A stretch of DNA of 64,000 nt from RPQJ01 sp963846315 (lineage in GTDB: Bacteria > Pseudomonadota > Gammaproteobacteria > Steroidobacterales > Steroidobacteraceae). Shown here one piece after another: positions 27,048 to 36,095 of this stretch (position 1 is its first letter; the number at the start of each line of letters is the position of its first letter). The DNA lies in assembly GCA_963846315.1 (NCBI GenBank), contig CAWJVM010000017.1, positions 62,001 to 126,000 of the forward strand, in the 5' to 3' direction. The position numbers and the translations under genes are program-made. Under the pieces are notes generated by a model, which was not told the origin of the DNA, did not search any database, and saw only the letters and a program-made list of their open reading frames with translations.

Positions 27048-30000
27048 ATGACTTTCCTGCGTACCTCCCTGCTCGCAGCGGCACTGGCACCGACGGCCCT
27101 GTTTGCGGCAACGCCTGCGAAGACGGCAGCTCCCGTGTTCGACTCGTCGATCATCGCCGGCCTCGGTGCACGCAATATCGGCTCCGCGACGATGAGTGGT
27201 CGAATCGCGTCGCTCGACGCGACGACACTCGCCGACGGCAAACTGGCGCTGTGGGTCGGTGCTGCCAGCGGCGGCGTCTGGAAGTCGCTCGACGGCGGCA
27301 CCACGTTCAGTCCCGTGTTCGACGACCAGCCGGTGCAGTCCATCGGCGCCGTCGAAATCGACAAGCGCAATCCCGAGACGGTCTGGGTGGGCACCGGCGA
27401 AGCGTGGACGCGCAACAGTGTCTCCATCGGCGACGGCATCTACCGGACGGCCGATGGCGGCGACACCTGGCAGCACCTGGGTCTCGCGGGCTCCGAGCGC
27501 ATCGCCGACATCCGCGTCGACCCGCGCAACAGCGACACGGTGTTCGCGTGCGTGACGGGTCGCCTGTGGAGCGACTCGCTCGAACGCGGCGTCTATAAGA
27601 CCATCGACGGCGGCAAGACCTGGCAGCAGGTACTCAAGGCGCCGAACGCCGCGACCGGCTGCGCCAACCTGAGCATGGACGAAAAAAATCCGGACGTGCT
27701 CTACGCGGCACTGTGGGAATTCCGCCGCAAGGGCTGGACGTTCCGCTCCGGCGGCGAGTCGCCGACGGCACCCTCCGCCAGTGCGCTGCTGGTCACGCGT
27801 GACGGCGGCCGCACCTGGAACGAAGTCACGCCCGAGCAGAACAAGGGCTTCGCGCAGAAGCCCTACGGCCGCATCGCCGTCAACGTCGCGCCGAGCGATT
27901 CCAGGCGCGTGTACGCGTTCGTCGAGTCGCCGCAGAGCGCGCTCTACGTCAGCGACGATGGCGGCGCGACGTGGGATGCGCGCGACCGCAGCCAGTGGAT
28001 GGTCTGGCGTCCGTTCTACTTCGCGCGCATGACGGTCGACCCGAACAATGCCGACCGCGTCTTCAAGGACGACGGCAACCTGATCCTCTCCGAGGACGCG
28101 GGCCGCAGCTTCAGCGTCGTCGGTGGGTTCAACGGCATGCATGGCGACATCCACGACGTGTGGGTCAACCCGAAGAACTCGAAACACGTGGTGTCCGGCG
28201 ATGACGGCGGCCTGTGGCAGAGCCACGACGGCGGCAGCAAGTGGTGGAAGGGCGAGAACCTGCCGATCTCGCAGTTCTACCACGTGAGCGTCGACGACGC
28301 GGACCCGTACCACGTCTACGGCGGCCTGCAGGACAACAGCAGCTGGATGGGCGATTCGGCGTACCCGGGCGGCATCACCAACAGCCGCTGGGAAAACATG
28401 TACGGCGGTGACGGCTTCTGGATGTTCTCCGACCCGGCCGACCCTGACTACCTGTACACGGAATACCAGGGCGGCGCGGTCGCGCGCGTGAACAAGCACA
28501 CGCACGAAACGCGCGACATCCAGCCGAAGGCGCGTGCCGGCGAGAAGCTGCGCTTCAACTGGAACACGCCGCTGCACCTGTCGCCGAATGAACGGGGCAC
28601 GCTCTACCTCGGTGCGCAGTTCCTGTTCCGCACGCGCGACCAGGGCCAGACGTGGGACCGCATTTCGCCGGACCTCACGACCAACGACCCGCAGAAGCAG
28701 CGCCAGGAAGCAACCGGCGGCGTCACGGTCGACAACTCCGCTGCCGAGATGCACACGACGATCTACTCGATCAGCGAATCGCCGAAGTCGGCCGGCACGA
28801 TCTGGGTCGGGACCGACGACGGCAACGTGCAGCTCACGCGCGACGGCGGCAAGAGCTGGACAAACGTCACCGGCAACCTCAAAGGCGTGCCGAAAGCGGC
28901 GTGGGTGAGCTGGGTCGAGGCGAGCCGGCACGACGCCGCCACGGCCTATGCGACGTTCGATCGCCACACCTTCGGCGATCACGAGCCGTGGGTCTATGTC
29001 ACGCGCGACTACGGCAAGAGCTGGCAACCGCTGGTCACGCCGCAGGACGCACGCGGCATCCGTGGCTACGCGCACGTCATCAAGGAAGACGCGCAGCAGC
29101 CGAACCTGCTGTTCCTCGGCACGGAACTGGGCCTGTGGGTCTCGATCGACGGCGGCCAGTCATGGGCTGCCTTCAAGGGCGACAAATTCCCCGCGGTCGC
29201 GGTGCGCGACCTCGTGATCCAGCCGCGCGACAACGACCTCGTCATCGCCACCCATGGCCGCGGCATCTGGATCGTCGACGACATCACGCCACTGCGCGCA
29301 CTGGGCGCCGACCTGATGGCGAAGGAAGCGGCGTTCATCGCGACGCGGCCGGTGCAGCAGCGCATCCAGGCGTCGGGCGGCTGGCCCGAGGGCGCGGCGC
29401 GGTTCACCGGCGAGAACCCGCCGGGCGGAGCCGTGCTCACGTACTACCAGCGCACGCGCCACCTGTTCGGTCCACTCAAGCTCGAGATACTCGATGCCAG
29501 CGGGCGTGTCGTCGACGAGCTGCCGGCGAGCAAGCGCCGCGGCTTCAACCGCGTCGAATGGTCGATGCGCGAGAAGCCGCCGCGCGTCCCTCCGGCAGTG
29601 CAGCTGGCGTTCGCCGGCACGCAGGGTCCGCGCGTGCTGCCCGGCACCTACACTGCGCGCATGACCAAGGGCGGCCAGGTGTACGAGCAGAAGTTCGACG
29701 TCGGTCTCGACCGGCGCTCGACCTTCACGGTGGAGCAACGCCAGCAGCAATACGCCGCGGCAATGCAGGTGCGCAAGCTGTTTGGCGAGGAAACGGCCAT
29801 GCTCGAGCGCATCCAGGCGTTGCGGGCGAGTGTCGCGGCCGCCAGCGGCAATGCAGCCGTGGATGCCGCCACCCAGGCGAAGCTCGCGGCGTTCGACGCG
29901 AAGGCCGACGACGTGCGCAAGCGCATCGTGGCGACCAAGGAAGGCGGCGCGATCACGGGCGAGGAGCGGTTGCGCGAGCACACCGACCAACTCTACGGCG

Positions 30001-30296
30001 CGCTCATCGGCTACGAAGGCGCGCCGGGCAGGTACCAGCTGGAACGCATCGGCGTGCTGGAAGCCGAGCTTGCCGACATCGAGCAGCAGTTCGAAAGCCT
30101 TATGGCGGCGGAACTGCCAGGCGTGAACCAGGCGCTGCAGGCGGTCGGGCAGCCACCACTCGCCGTGCCGCCGAAGGTGCCGGCGATGGCGGATGCCGGC
30201 GTCAGCTCGGCAAACGCGCATTGGCTCGCGACACGCAAGCGCAAGGACAAGAAGGCATGGTTCCACAGCCTGCCGCAGGGTGCGATCAGCTTCTGA
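27048..30296 (+). CDS. Large exported BNR/sortilin (VPS10)-like propeller protein
   Basis: 1082 residues with a signal peptide (FLRTSLLAAALAPTALFAA). The first ~760 residues carry repeated BNR/Asp-box-type blades: DGGDTWQHLG, DGGKTWQQV, DGGRTWNEV, DGGATWDAR, DQGQTWDRIS, DGGKSWTNV, DYGKSWQPL, DGGQSWAAF. This is a multi-bladed propeller of the sortilin/VPS10 kind often annotated as glycosyl hydrolase without proof. After GRGIWIVDDITPLR the C-terminal region has a strand-rich module and long helices (VRKLFGEETAMLERIQALRAS). Periplasmic or outer-membrane facing. Start has GGGAG upstream. Function unknown; the family is frequent in bacteria that digest peptides or polymers. Confidence 0.85.
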   Translation: MTFLRTSLLAAALAPTALFAATPAKTAAPVFDSSIIAGLGARNIGSATMSGRIASLDATTLADGKLALWVGAASGGVWKSLDGGTTFSPVFDDQPVQSIGAVEIDKRNPETVWVGTGEAWTRNSVSIGDGIYRTADGGDTWQHLGLAGSERIADIRVDPRNSDTVFACVTGRLWSDSLERGVYKTIDGGKTWQQVLKAPNAATGCANLSMDEKNPDVLYAALWEFRRKGWTFRSGGESPTAPSASALLVTRDGGRTWNEVTPEQNKGFAQKPYGRIAVNVAPSDSRRVYAFVESPQSALYVSDDGGATWDARDRSQWMVWRPFYFARMTVDPNNADRVFKDDGNLILSEDAGRSFSVVGGFNGMHGDIHDVWVNPKNSKHVVSGDDGGLWQSHDGGSKWWKGENLPISQFYHVSVDDADPYHVYGGLQDNSSWMGDSAYPGGITNSRWENMYGGDGFWMFSDPADPDYLYTEYQGGAVARVNKHTHETRDIQPKARAGEKLRFNWNTPLHLSPNERGTLYLGAQFLFRTRDQGQTWDRISPDLTTNDPQKQRQEATGGVTVDNSAAEMHTTIYSISESPKSAGTIWVGTDDGNVQLTRDGGKSWTNVTGNLKGVPKAAWVSWVEASRHDAATAYATFDRHTFGDHEPWVYVTRDYGKSWQPLVTPQDARGIRGYAHVIKEDAQQPNLLFLGTELGLWVSIDGGQSWAAFKGDKFPAVAVRDLVIQPRDNDLVIATHGRGIWIVDDITPLRALGADLMAKEAAFIATRPVQQRIQASGGWPEGAARFTGENPPGGAVLTYYQRTRHLFGPLKLEILDASGRVVDELPASKRRGFNRVEWSMREKPPRVPPAVQLAFAGTQGPRVLPGTYTARMTKGGQVYEQKFDVGLDRRSTFTVEQRQQQYAAAMQVRKLFGEETAMLERIQALRASVAAASGNAAVDAATQAKLAAFDAKADDVRKRIVATKEGGAITGEERLREHTDQLYGALIGYEGAPGRYQLERIGVLEAELADIEQQFESLMAAELPGVNQALQAVGQPPLAVPPKVPAMADAGVSSANAHWLATRKRKDKKAWFHSLPQGAISF

Positions 30297-30337
30297 TCGT
30301 TGCTTTCGAGGTCGCGCCCGGGAACTAAGCGGACAGC

Positions 30338-30364
30338 GACGGGTCACTGAGAGGTGACCCCGTC
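30338..30364. terminator. Stem-loop after the BNR gene
   Basis: GACGGGTCAC and GTGACCCCGTC pair with one bulged C and a six-base loop, 42 bases after the stop. There is no T-run, so intrinsic termination is uncertain. Confidence 0.35.
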
Positions 30365-30441
30365 GATCGGCTGCGGGCCGTCGCACGGCATTCGACCAGT
30401 GCATCTTGTACTGTAGTCATCGCACCTGCACTCGGCCGAAG

Positions 30442-31885
30442 ATGCTCCCCGTGGATCGGATCTTGAACGCGCGCCTGCCCCTGCTGCTCTTTCTCCTGGT
30501 CGGTACGGGATGCACGGTGGGCCCCGAGCCCCGGGTTCCTGCTCCTGAATCGCTCGGGGTGCCCACACAGTTTCAGCATTCCCTGCAGCCGAACCGTCTC
30601 TGCCACGGCAGTGGTCGCAGACTGGTGGCGCACGTTCGACGATCCGGTGCTGTCTCGCCTGGTCGAACAGGCGCTCGTCGCCAACACCAACATCGACGCG
30701 GCGGGCGCCCGGGTCCGGCAAGCCCGGGCCGCGCTCAAGAGCACCCATGCGGGCTCCTGGCCAACGCTCGATTTCGGTGCGTCGGCGTCACGACTCACGG
30801 GCGTGGGCTCGGACGCACAGATCCCTGATCGCACGACGTATGACGCCGGCTTCGACGCCCGCTACGAACTGGACTTGTTCGGCGGACAACGCCGGGCGGT
30901 GCAGGCGTCCACGGCCGACCTCGCTGCGGTCGAGGCCAACCTGCATTCGACGCAGCTCACGGTTGCCGCCGAGGTCGCGCTGAACTACGTCGACGCGCGA
31001 CTCGCGCAACGCCAACTCGAAATTGCCCGCGCCAACCTGGCCGCCCAGGACCAGACGCTGCAGATCGTCCAGTGGCGCGTGCAGGCTGGGTTGGTCGGCG
31101 CACTCGACTTCGAGCAGTCGCGCCAGTTGCGCGCGCAGACCGCGGCAACCATTCCATTGCGCGAGCAGGCATTGTCATTGGCATTGAACCGGCTCTCGGT
31201 GCTGACCGGTTCCGCGCCGGGAACCGTCGATGCGCTGTTCGAACCCGCGACCCCGATTCCGCTGGCCATCGCAGCGGATGTCGCGGTTCCCGCCGCGATG
31301 TTGCGGCGGCGCCCGGACGTGACCGCCGCCGAACGCACGCTGATCGCCGAGACCGCCCGCATCGGCGTGCGCGAAGCCGACTTGTACCCGTCGCTCGGGC
31401 TTTCGGGCTCGCTCAGCGGCAACTCGTCGAACTGGGGCGACCTGACGGACGCGGCGTTCGGCAGCCTCGCGGCAGGACTGACCGCGCCGATCTTCCAGGG
31501 TGGACGCCTGCGCGCGGCCGTCGAACAACAGCGGGCCGCCGCCATCCAGTCGCTCGCCGTCTACCGCGACACCGTGCTGGTGGCACTCGAGGAATCCGAG
31601 AATGCGCTGGTAGCGATCGCCGTCACTGAACGGCGCGAGCGCGAACTCGTCATCGCCGAGGACGCCGCGCGCAACGCGACTGCGCTGGCACGCAGCCAGT
31701 ACCAGGTCGGCATCATCGACTTCTCCGACCTGCTCGATGCCGAGCGCAGCCTGCTCACGACCGAGACCAGTCGCGCGGCCGCGCTCGCCGACCGTGCAAC
31801 GGCAGCCGTGCAACTCTACAAGGCGCTCGGCGGCGGCTGGGAAAACGCTCCCGCACCGCGTTCGCTGACGTCCTCTTTTCCCTGA
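30442..31885 (+). CDS. Efflux transporter outer-membrane factor (NodT family), one frameshift
   Basis: TolC/NodT-type outer membrane channel for the adjacent MacAB-like pump. From ATG 30442 the signal peptide ends in lipobox LLVGTGC and continues TVGPEPRVPAPESL; one base is off near 30592, after which VADWWRTFDDPVLSRLVEQAL continues to the end. Family marks are RYELDLFGGQRRAVQAS, LAQRQLEIARANLAAQ, LRRRPDVTAAERTL and LTAPIFQGGRLRA. It forms a trimeric barrel and periplasmic tunnel, lipid-anchored at Cys. First gene of an OMF-adaptor-ATPase-permease operon. Confidence 0.85.
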
Positions 31886-31893
31886 AGGATCCA

Positions 31894-33245
31894 ATGGAAA
31901 CGCAGGCAGGCAACAACCCGGAGCGCTCGCGGCTCGACGAATTTCTCGGCCGCCAACCGGCCTCGGCACGCATGCGCCTGTTGCGCAAGGCGGCGCCGGT
32001 CGTCGGCGTGCTGCTGCTGGCGGCACTCGTCGTCTTGTATTTCATGGCACGCCAGAGCGACCAGCCGAACTTCGCGACTACGACCGTGCAGCGCGGTGAC
32101 CTGCGCGTCACCGTGTCGGCCACCGGCAACCTGCAACCGACCAACGCAGTCGAGGTGGGTTCCGAACTGTCGGGCCTCGTGACCGAGGTCAACGTCGACA
32201 ACAACGACCGGGTGCAACGCGGCCAGGTGCTGGCGCGGATCGACACCGCACGGCTGCAGGACTCGATTGCGCAGAGCCGCGCGTCGCTGCAGTCCGCGAT
32301 CGCCAACGTGGCGCAGGCCGAAGCCACGGCGCAGCAGACCAAGGCAACGCTCGCCCGCTTCGAAGAAGTGCGCGCGCTGTCGGGAGGCAAGGTGCCTTCG
32401 GCCGCGGAATTCGACACGGCCAAGGCCGAGTACGCGCGCGCCGTCGCCGGTGTGCGCACCGCCGAGGCCGGCGTGGCGCAGGCACGGGCGCAGTTGTCGT
32501 CGGACCAGACGCAGTTCTCCAAGGCCCTGATCCGCTCGCCGGTCACCGGCGTCGTGCTGTCGCGCCAGATCGATCCCGGCCAGACGGTGGCGGCCTCGTT
32601 CAATGCGCCCGTGTTGTTCCTGATCGCCGAGGACCTGAGCGCGATGCGGCTCGAGGTCAAGGTGGACGAGGCCGACGTGGGCCAGGTCGACGCCGGGCAG
32701 TCGGCCACGTTCCAGGTCGACGCCTTCCCGGGTCGCACGTTTCCGGCGCGTGTCGAACGGGTGGATGTCGGCGCCAATGCCGGCACCGGTTCGACGACGA
32801 CGGCAAGCAGTTCGTCGAACACGGTGGTTTCGTACACGGCCGTGCTGGCGGTGGACAACAAGGACGCAACCCTGCGCCCCGGCATGACGGCGACGGCGGA
32901 GATCGTCACCAGCGAGAAGCGTGACGTGCTGCTGGTGCCGAACGCGGCACTGCGTTTCTCGCCCGATGCCAGCGCGGCCAGCGGCGAACGCACCGGCGTC
33001 ACGAAAGTGTTGCTGCCGGGACCGCCCCGCGGGACCGCGGGCAACAAGGCGCGCGAGGTCAAGATCGGGCGCGGCAGCGCGCAAAAGGTTTACGTGCTCG
33101 GCGCCAACGGTGCGCCGGAGCCGGTGGCGGTCACGACCGGCGATACCAATGGCACGCTGACCGAAGTCACGGGCGATTCGTTGCGCGAAGGGAGCCCTGG
33201 TGATCACCGGGCCAGCTCGCCGCGGAGGGCACCGGTGGTCGATGA
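31894..33245 (+). CDS. macA: MacA-like periplasmic adaptor (HlyD/RND family), probable C-terminal frameshifts
   Basis: Membrane-fusion protein of a MacAB-type pump. N-terminal TM helix (about 31-51, VVGVLLLAALVVLYFM), lipoyl-type halves GDLRVTVSATGNLQP and LIRSPVTGVVLSRQIDPGQ, a helical hairpin (ASLQSAIANVAQAEATAQ...), beta-barrel and membrane-proximal domains (GMTATAEIVTSEKRDVLLVPNAAL). As written the frame runs on into the ATPase gene. Two shifts between 33190 and 33215 would restore the usual ending GALVITG...QLAAEGTGGR and a TGA at 33243-33245, overlapping the ATPase GTG start region. Confidence 0.8.
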
Positions 33246-33960
33246 CCCGTCCGCCGCGTCCGTCAGTCGCGACGCTCCGGTCATCGAGCTGCGCGGCGTG
33301 ACCAAGACGTTCGGCTCGGGCGAGGCCAGTTTCCAGGCGCTGCGAGGCGTCGATTTCGAGGTCGCGGCCGGCGACTTCGTCGCGGTCATGGGCCCGTCCG
33401 GCTCCGGCAAGTCGACGATGATGAACATCCTCGGCTGCCTCGACGTGCCGACGGCGGGCGAGTTCCTGTTCCAGGGCTTTCACGTCGAGCAACTCACGCG
33501 CGACGAACGCGCGCTGCTGCGTCGGCGCTACCTCGGCTTCGTGTTCCAGGGCTTCAACCTGCTCGCCCGCACCAATGCGCTGGAGAATGTGGAGCTGCCG
33601 CTGCTCTACCGCGGCGAGAAGCCGCGCGCACGGCGCGAGGCGGCGATGCACGCGCTCGAGCAGGTGGGGCTCGCCGACTGGTGGGACCACACGCCCGCCG
33701 AGCTTTCGGGCGGACAGCAGCAACGCGTGGCCATCGCGCGCGCGATCGTCACCGCGCCGCAGGTGCTGCTCGCCGACGAGCCCACGGGCAACCTCGACAC
33801 GGCGCGTTCGCTGGAGATCATGGAACTGCTGACGCGTTTCAACCAGGCCGGCATCACCATCCTGATGGTGACGCACGAAGCCGAAATGGCCGCGTACGCG
33901 CACACGGTGGCGCACGTTCGCGACGGGCTCGTGGACCAGGTCGAGGTGCGTGCGCGATGA
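33235..33960 (+). CDS. MacB-type ABC transporter ATP-binding protein
   Basis: 241 residues if started at GTG 33235 (VVDDPSAASVSRDAPVIELRG); in the sequence given the frame is continuous with the adaptor gene. Walker A GPSGSGKST, Q-loop FVFQGFNLLAR, signature LSGGQQQRVAIARAI, Walker B VLLADEPTGNLDT and H-loop MVTHE are all intact, with MacB/LolD-family spacing. It energises the permease encoded next, whose ATG overlaps its stop (ATGA). Confidence 0.88.
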   Translation: MVDDPSAASVSRDAPVIELRGVTKTFGSGEASFQALRGVDFEVAAGDFVAVMGPSGSGKSTMMNILGCLDVPTAGEFLFQGFHVEQLTRDERALLRRRYLGFVFQGFNLLARTNALENVELPLLYRGEKPRARREAAMHALEQVGLADWWDHTPAELSGGQQQRVAIARAIVTAPQVLLADEPTGNLDTARSLEIMELLTRFNQAGITILMVTHEAEMAAYAHTVAHVRDGLVDQVEVRAR

Positions 33961-35171
33961 GCATGCTCGGTCCGACACTCGTGCTCGCCTTGCGGGAGAT
34001 CCGACGGCACGTGCTGCGCTCGTTCCTGACCGTGCTCGGCATCGTGATCGGTGTCGCGGCCGTCGTCACGATGGTGACGCTCGGCAATGGCGCGACCGCG
34101 GCCGTGCGCGAGCAGATCTCCGGGCTCGGCGTGAACATCCTGCAGATTCGCCCGGGACAGGGCTTCGGCCGTGGCGGCGGCGGTCCGGCGCCGGCGGACT
34201 TCGACATGGACGACGTCGCAGCCATCCGCGACCAGGTTGCTGGCGTCGTCGTGGTCGCCCCGCTCTCCCAGTCGTCGGGCACGGCCGTGCGCAACGCCGC
34301 GAACTGGTCGACGACCGTCAACGGCACGACGTCCGACTATTTCACGGCCCAGCAGTGGGCCACGGCGTCGGGCCGCACCTTCACGACCGCCGAAGAGCAG
34401 TCAGGCAAGGCCGTCTGCGTGATCGGCTCGACCGTGCAGCGCAACCTGTTCCGCTCGGAAGATCCGCTGGGCCAGCGCTTCCGGCTGCGCGACCTGTCGT
34501 GCGAGGTCATCGGCACGCTGGTGACGCGCGGCCAGGGCGGCTTCGGCAACGACCAGGACGACGTCGTGCTGATGCCGATCCGGACCGTGCAGCGGCGCAT
34601 GACCGGCAATCGCAATGTCCGGCTGATGATGGTGAAGGTGGATCCAGCCTACGACACGGCGGCCGTGACCGCGTCGATCCAGTCGCTGCTGCGCGAACGC
34701 CGCAACATCAGCGGCGCGAAGCAGGACGATTTCAACATCTTCGACACCGCGCAGATCTCGCAGACGCTGCAGGGCACCACGCGCATCCTCACGTCGCTGC
34801 TCGGCGCGGTGGCCGCGGTGAGCCTGCTCGTCGGCGGCATCGGCATCATGAACATCATGCTGGTGTCCGTGACCGAGCGGACACGCGAGATCGGCATCCG
34901 GCTCGCCATCGGCGCCGTCGGCCGCGAGGTGCTGCTGCAGTTCCTGGTGGAAGCCATCGTGCTGGCCTGCCTCGGCGGCATCATCGGCCTGCTGCTGGCC
35001 CTGCTCGCGAGCTGGGCGCTCGCCCCGCTGCTGCAGGTGCCCTTCCTGTTCGATGTCCGGATCAATGCCGTCGCCTTCGCCTTCTCGGCGCTGATCGGCG
35101 TGATCTTCGGCTATTTCCCGGCGCGCCAGGCCGCGCAACTCAATCCGATCGACGCATTGCGGCACGAGTGA
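33957..35171 (+). CDS. MacB-type ABC transporter permease (FtsX/MacB fold)
   Basis: 404 residues from ATG 33957, overlapping the ATPase stop. TM1 near LRSFLTVLGIVIGVAAVVTMV, a long periplasmic MacB_PCD domain with LGVNILQIRPGQGF and DVAAIRDQVAGV, then three TM helices in the FtsX domain (LLGAVAAVSLLVGGIGIMNIMLVSVTERTREIGIRLAIGA ... QAAQLNPIDALRHE). Works as a dimer that pushes periplasmic substrates through adaptor and TolC-like channel; typical substrates are macrolides, peptides or toxins, unknown here. Separate ATPase and permease genes differ from the fused E. coli MacB. Confidence 0.9.
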   Translation: MSMLGPTLVLALREIRRHVLRSFLTVLGIVIGVAAVVTMVTLGNGATAAVREQISGLGVNILQIRPGQGFGRGGGGPAPADFDMDDVAAIRDQVAGVVVVAPLSQSSGTAVRNAANWSTTVNGTTSDYFTAQQWATASGRTFTTAEEQSGKAVCVIGSTVQRNLFRSEDPLGQRFRLRDLSCEVIGTLVTRGQGGFGNDQDDVVLMPIRTVQRRMTGNRNVRLMMVKVDPAYDTAAVTASIQSLLRERRNISGAKQDDFNIFDTAQISQTLQGTTRILTSLLGAVAAVSLLVGGIGIMNIMLVSVTERTREIGIRLAIGAVGREVLLQFLVEAIVLACLGGIIGLLLALLASWALAPLLQVPFLFDVRINAVAFAFSALIGVIFGYFPARQAAQLNPIDALRHE

Positions 35172-35243
35172 ACGTGCGCCGGCTGCACGCCAGCGCGCGA
35201 AAGTGTCCGCACACTCGCACGCCGCGGGTCGCCAGGGGTTCAA

Positions 35244-35837
35244 CTAACGATCGAGGAAGTCCCGCGCCAGTCGCACGACCTCGTCCGCGTTCGCGTCGAG
35301 CACGTGGCCCGTGGGGTGAGAGAGTTCGGCGCGCCGCGCGTCGCGCAACAGCGTTTCCGTGCGTCCCGTCGATTCCCAGAACTCGTCACGCGCACGCAGG
35401 ATCATCACGGGCAGCTTGAGCAACGGCAGGCGCTCGCCCACCTGGTAGCTGCCATCCGACGACGGCACGCCGATCAACAACAGCCGGCGCACCTGCTCGG
35501 GCTTCGCCAACGCGAGTTCGATGGCCGCCAGCGAGCCCGTCTGGTAGCCGATCACATCCACCTGCTTCAGGCGCAGCGAGTCGATCAGGTCGGCGAACGC
35601 AGCCGCATGATCCGCCACGACCGGCGCGTGCTCCGGCGCATCCGATTCACCTGCGCCCGGCAGGTCCGGGGCATAGACGCTGCGGTCACGACCGAGGTCA
35701 CGCAACACCGGCGAGAACACGCGACCCGTCAAGGCCGGCGGCGCAACGCACAGCAGCGGGGTCAGTTCGTCGAAGCCGCCACTCGAGGGAAACGACGTGT
35801 GCAGGTGCAACTGACCGAAGCGGCAGTCGACGTACAT
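35244..35837 (-). CDS. Alpha/beta hydrolase-fold protein with altered nucleophile
   Basis: 197 residues from ATG 35837; a GTG at 35858 is possible. The fold is recognisable from LLCVAPPALTG, SVYAPDLPGAGESDAP and LPVMILRARDEFW. The nucleophile elbow is VIGYQTGS, with Gln99 where Ser, Asp or Cys is usual. A His occurs in ELSHPTGHVLD. The lid is very short or absent. It may be non-catalytic or use another residue. It stands alone, facing the MacB permease gene tail to tail. Confidence 0.7.
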   Translation of the reverse strand: MYVDCRFGQLHLHTSFPSSGGFDELTPLLCVAPPALTGRVFSPVLRDLGRDRSVYAPDLPGAGESDAPEHAPVVADHAAAFADLIDSLRLKQVDVIGYQTGSLAAIELALAKPEQVRRLLLIGVPSSDGSYQVGERLPLLKLPVMILRARDEFWESTGRTETLLRDARRAELSHPTGHVLDANADEVVRLARDFLDR

Positions 35838-36095
35838 CTTGCGCAGGTGGATGGTCACGGTCGGGGAACTCCTGCTCGAAAGTGCGGCGCTGCGGGCGAT
35901 CGTGCGGTCGGAAATGCGGGTCACTGTCTGATCCTCGGTGGGCAATCGGCGTTCGTGCGTCGCATTGTCCGCGCGCCCACCCGACCTCACGTTGATTCAG
36001 CTCTCACTCCGGCCGCGATCGGCATGACTTAATGCTGCACCGGGCGCGCCGCGTGAGTCCACCCGCTTGGCGGCGAAAATTATGTCGCGTTGCAC
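35838..36095. other. Intergenic region without recognised genes
   Basis: 258 bases between two minus-strand genes. No RNA gene, repeat or clear promoter seen. The hydrolase frame stays open through part of it but without familiar residues. Confidence 0.5.

Noticed and set aside
26328..29075. A 915-codon minus-strand frame
   Set aside because: Antisense to the LolA-like and BNR genes; repetitive Val/Arg/Asp composition mirrors the BNR repeats.
30338..30364. Strong intrinsic terminator
   Set aside because: The stem is good but no T-run follows, so it was kept only as a weak terminator feature.
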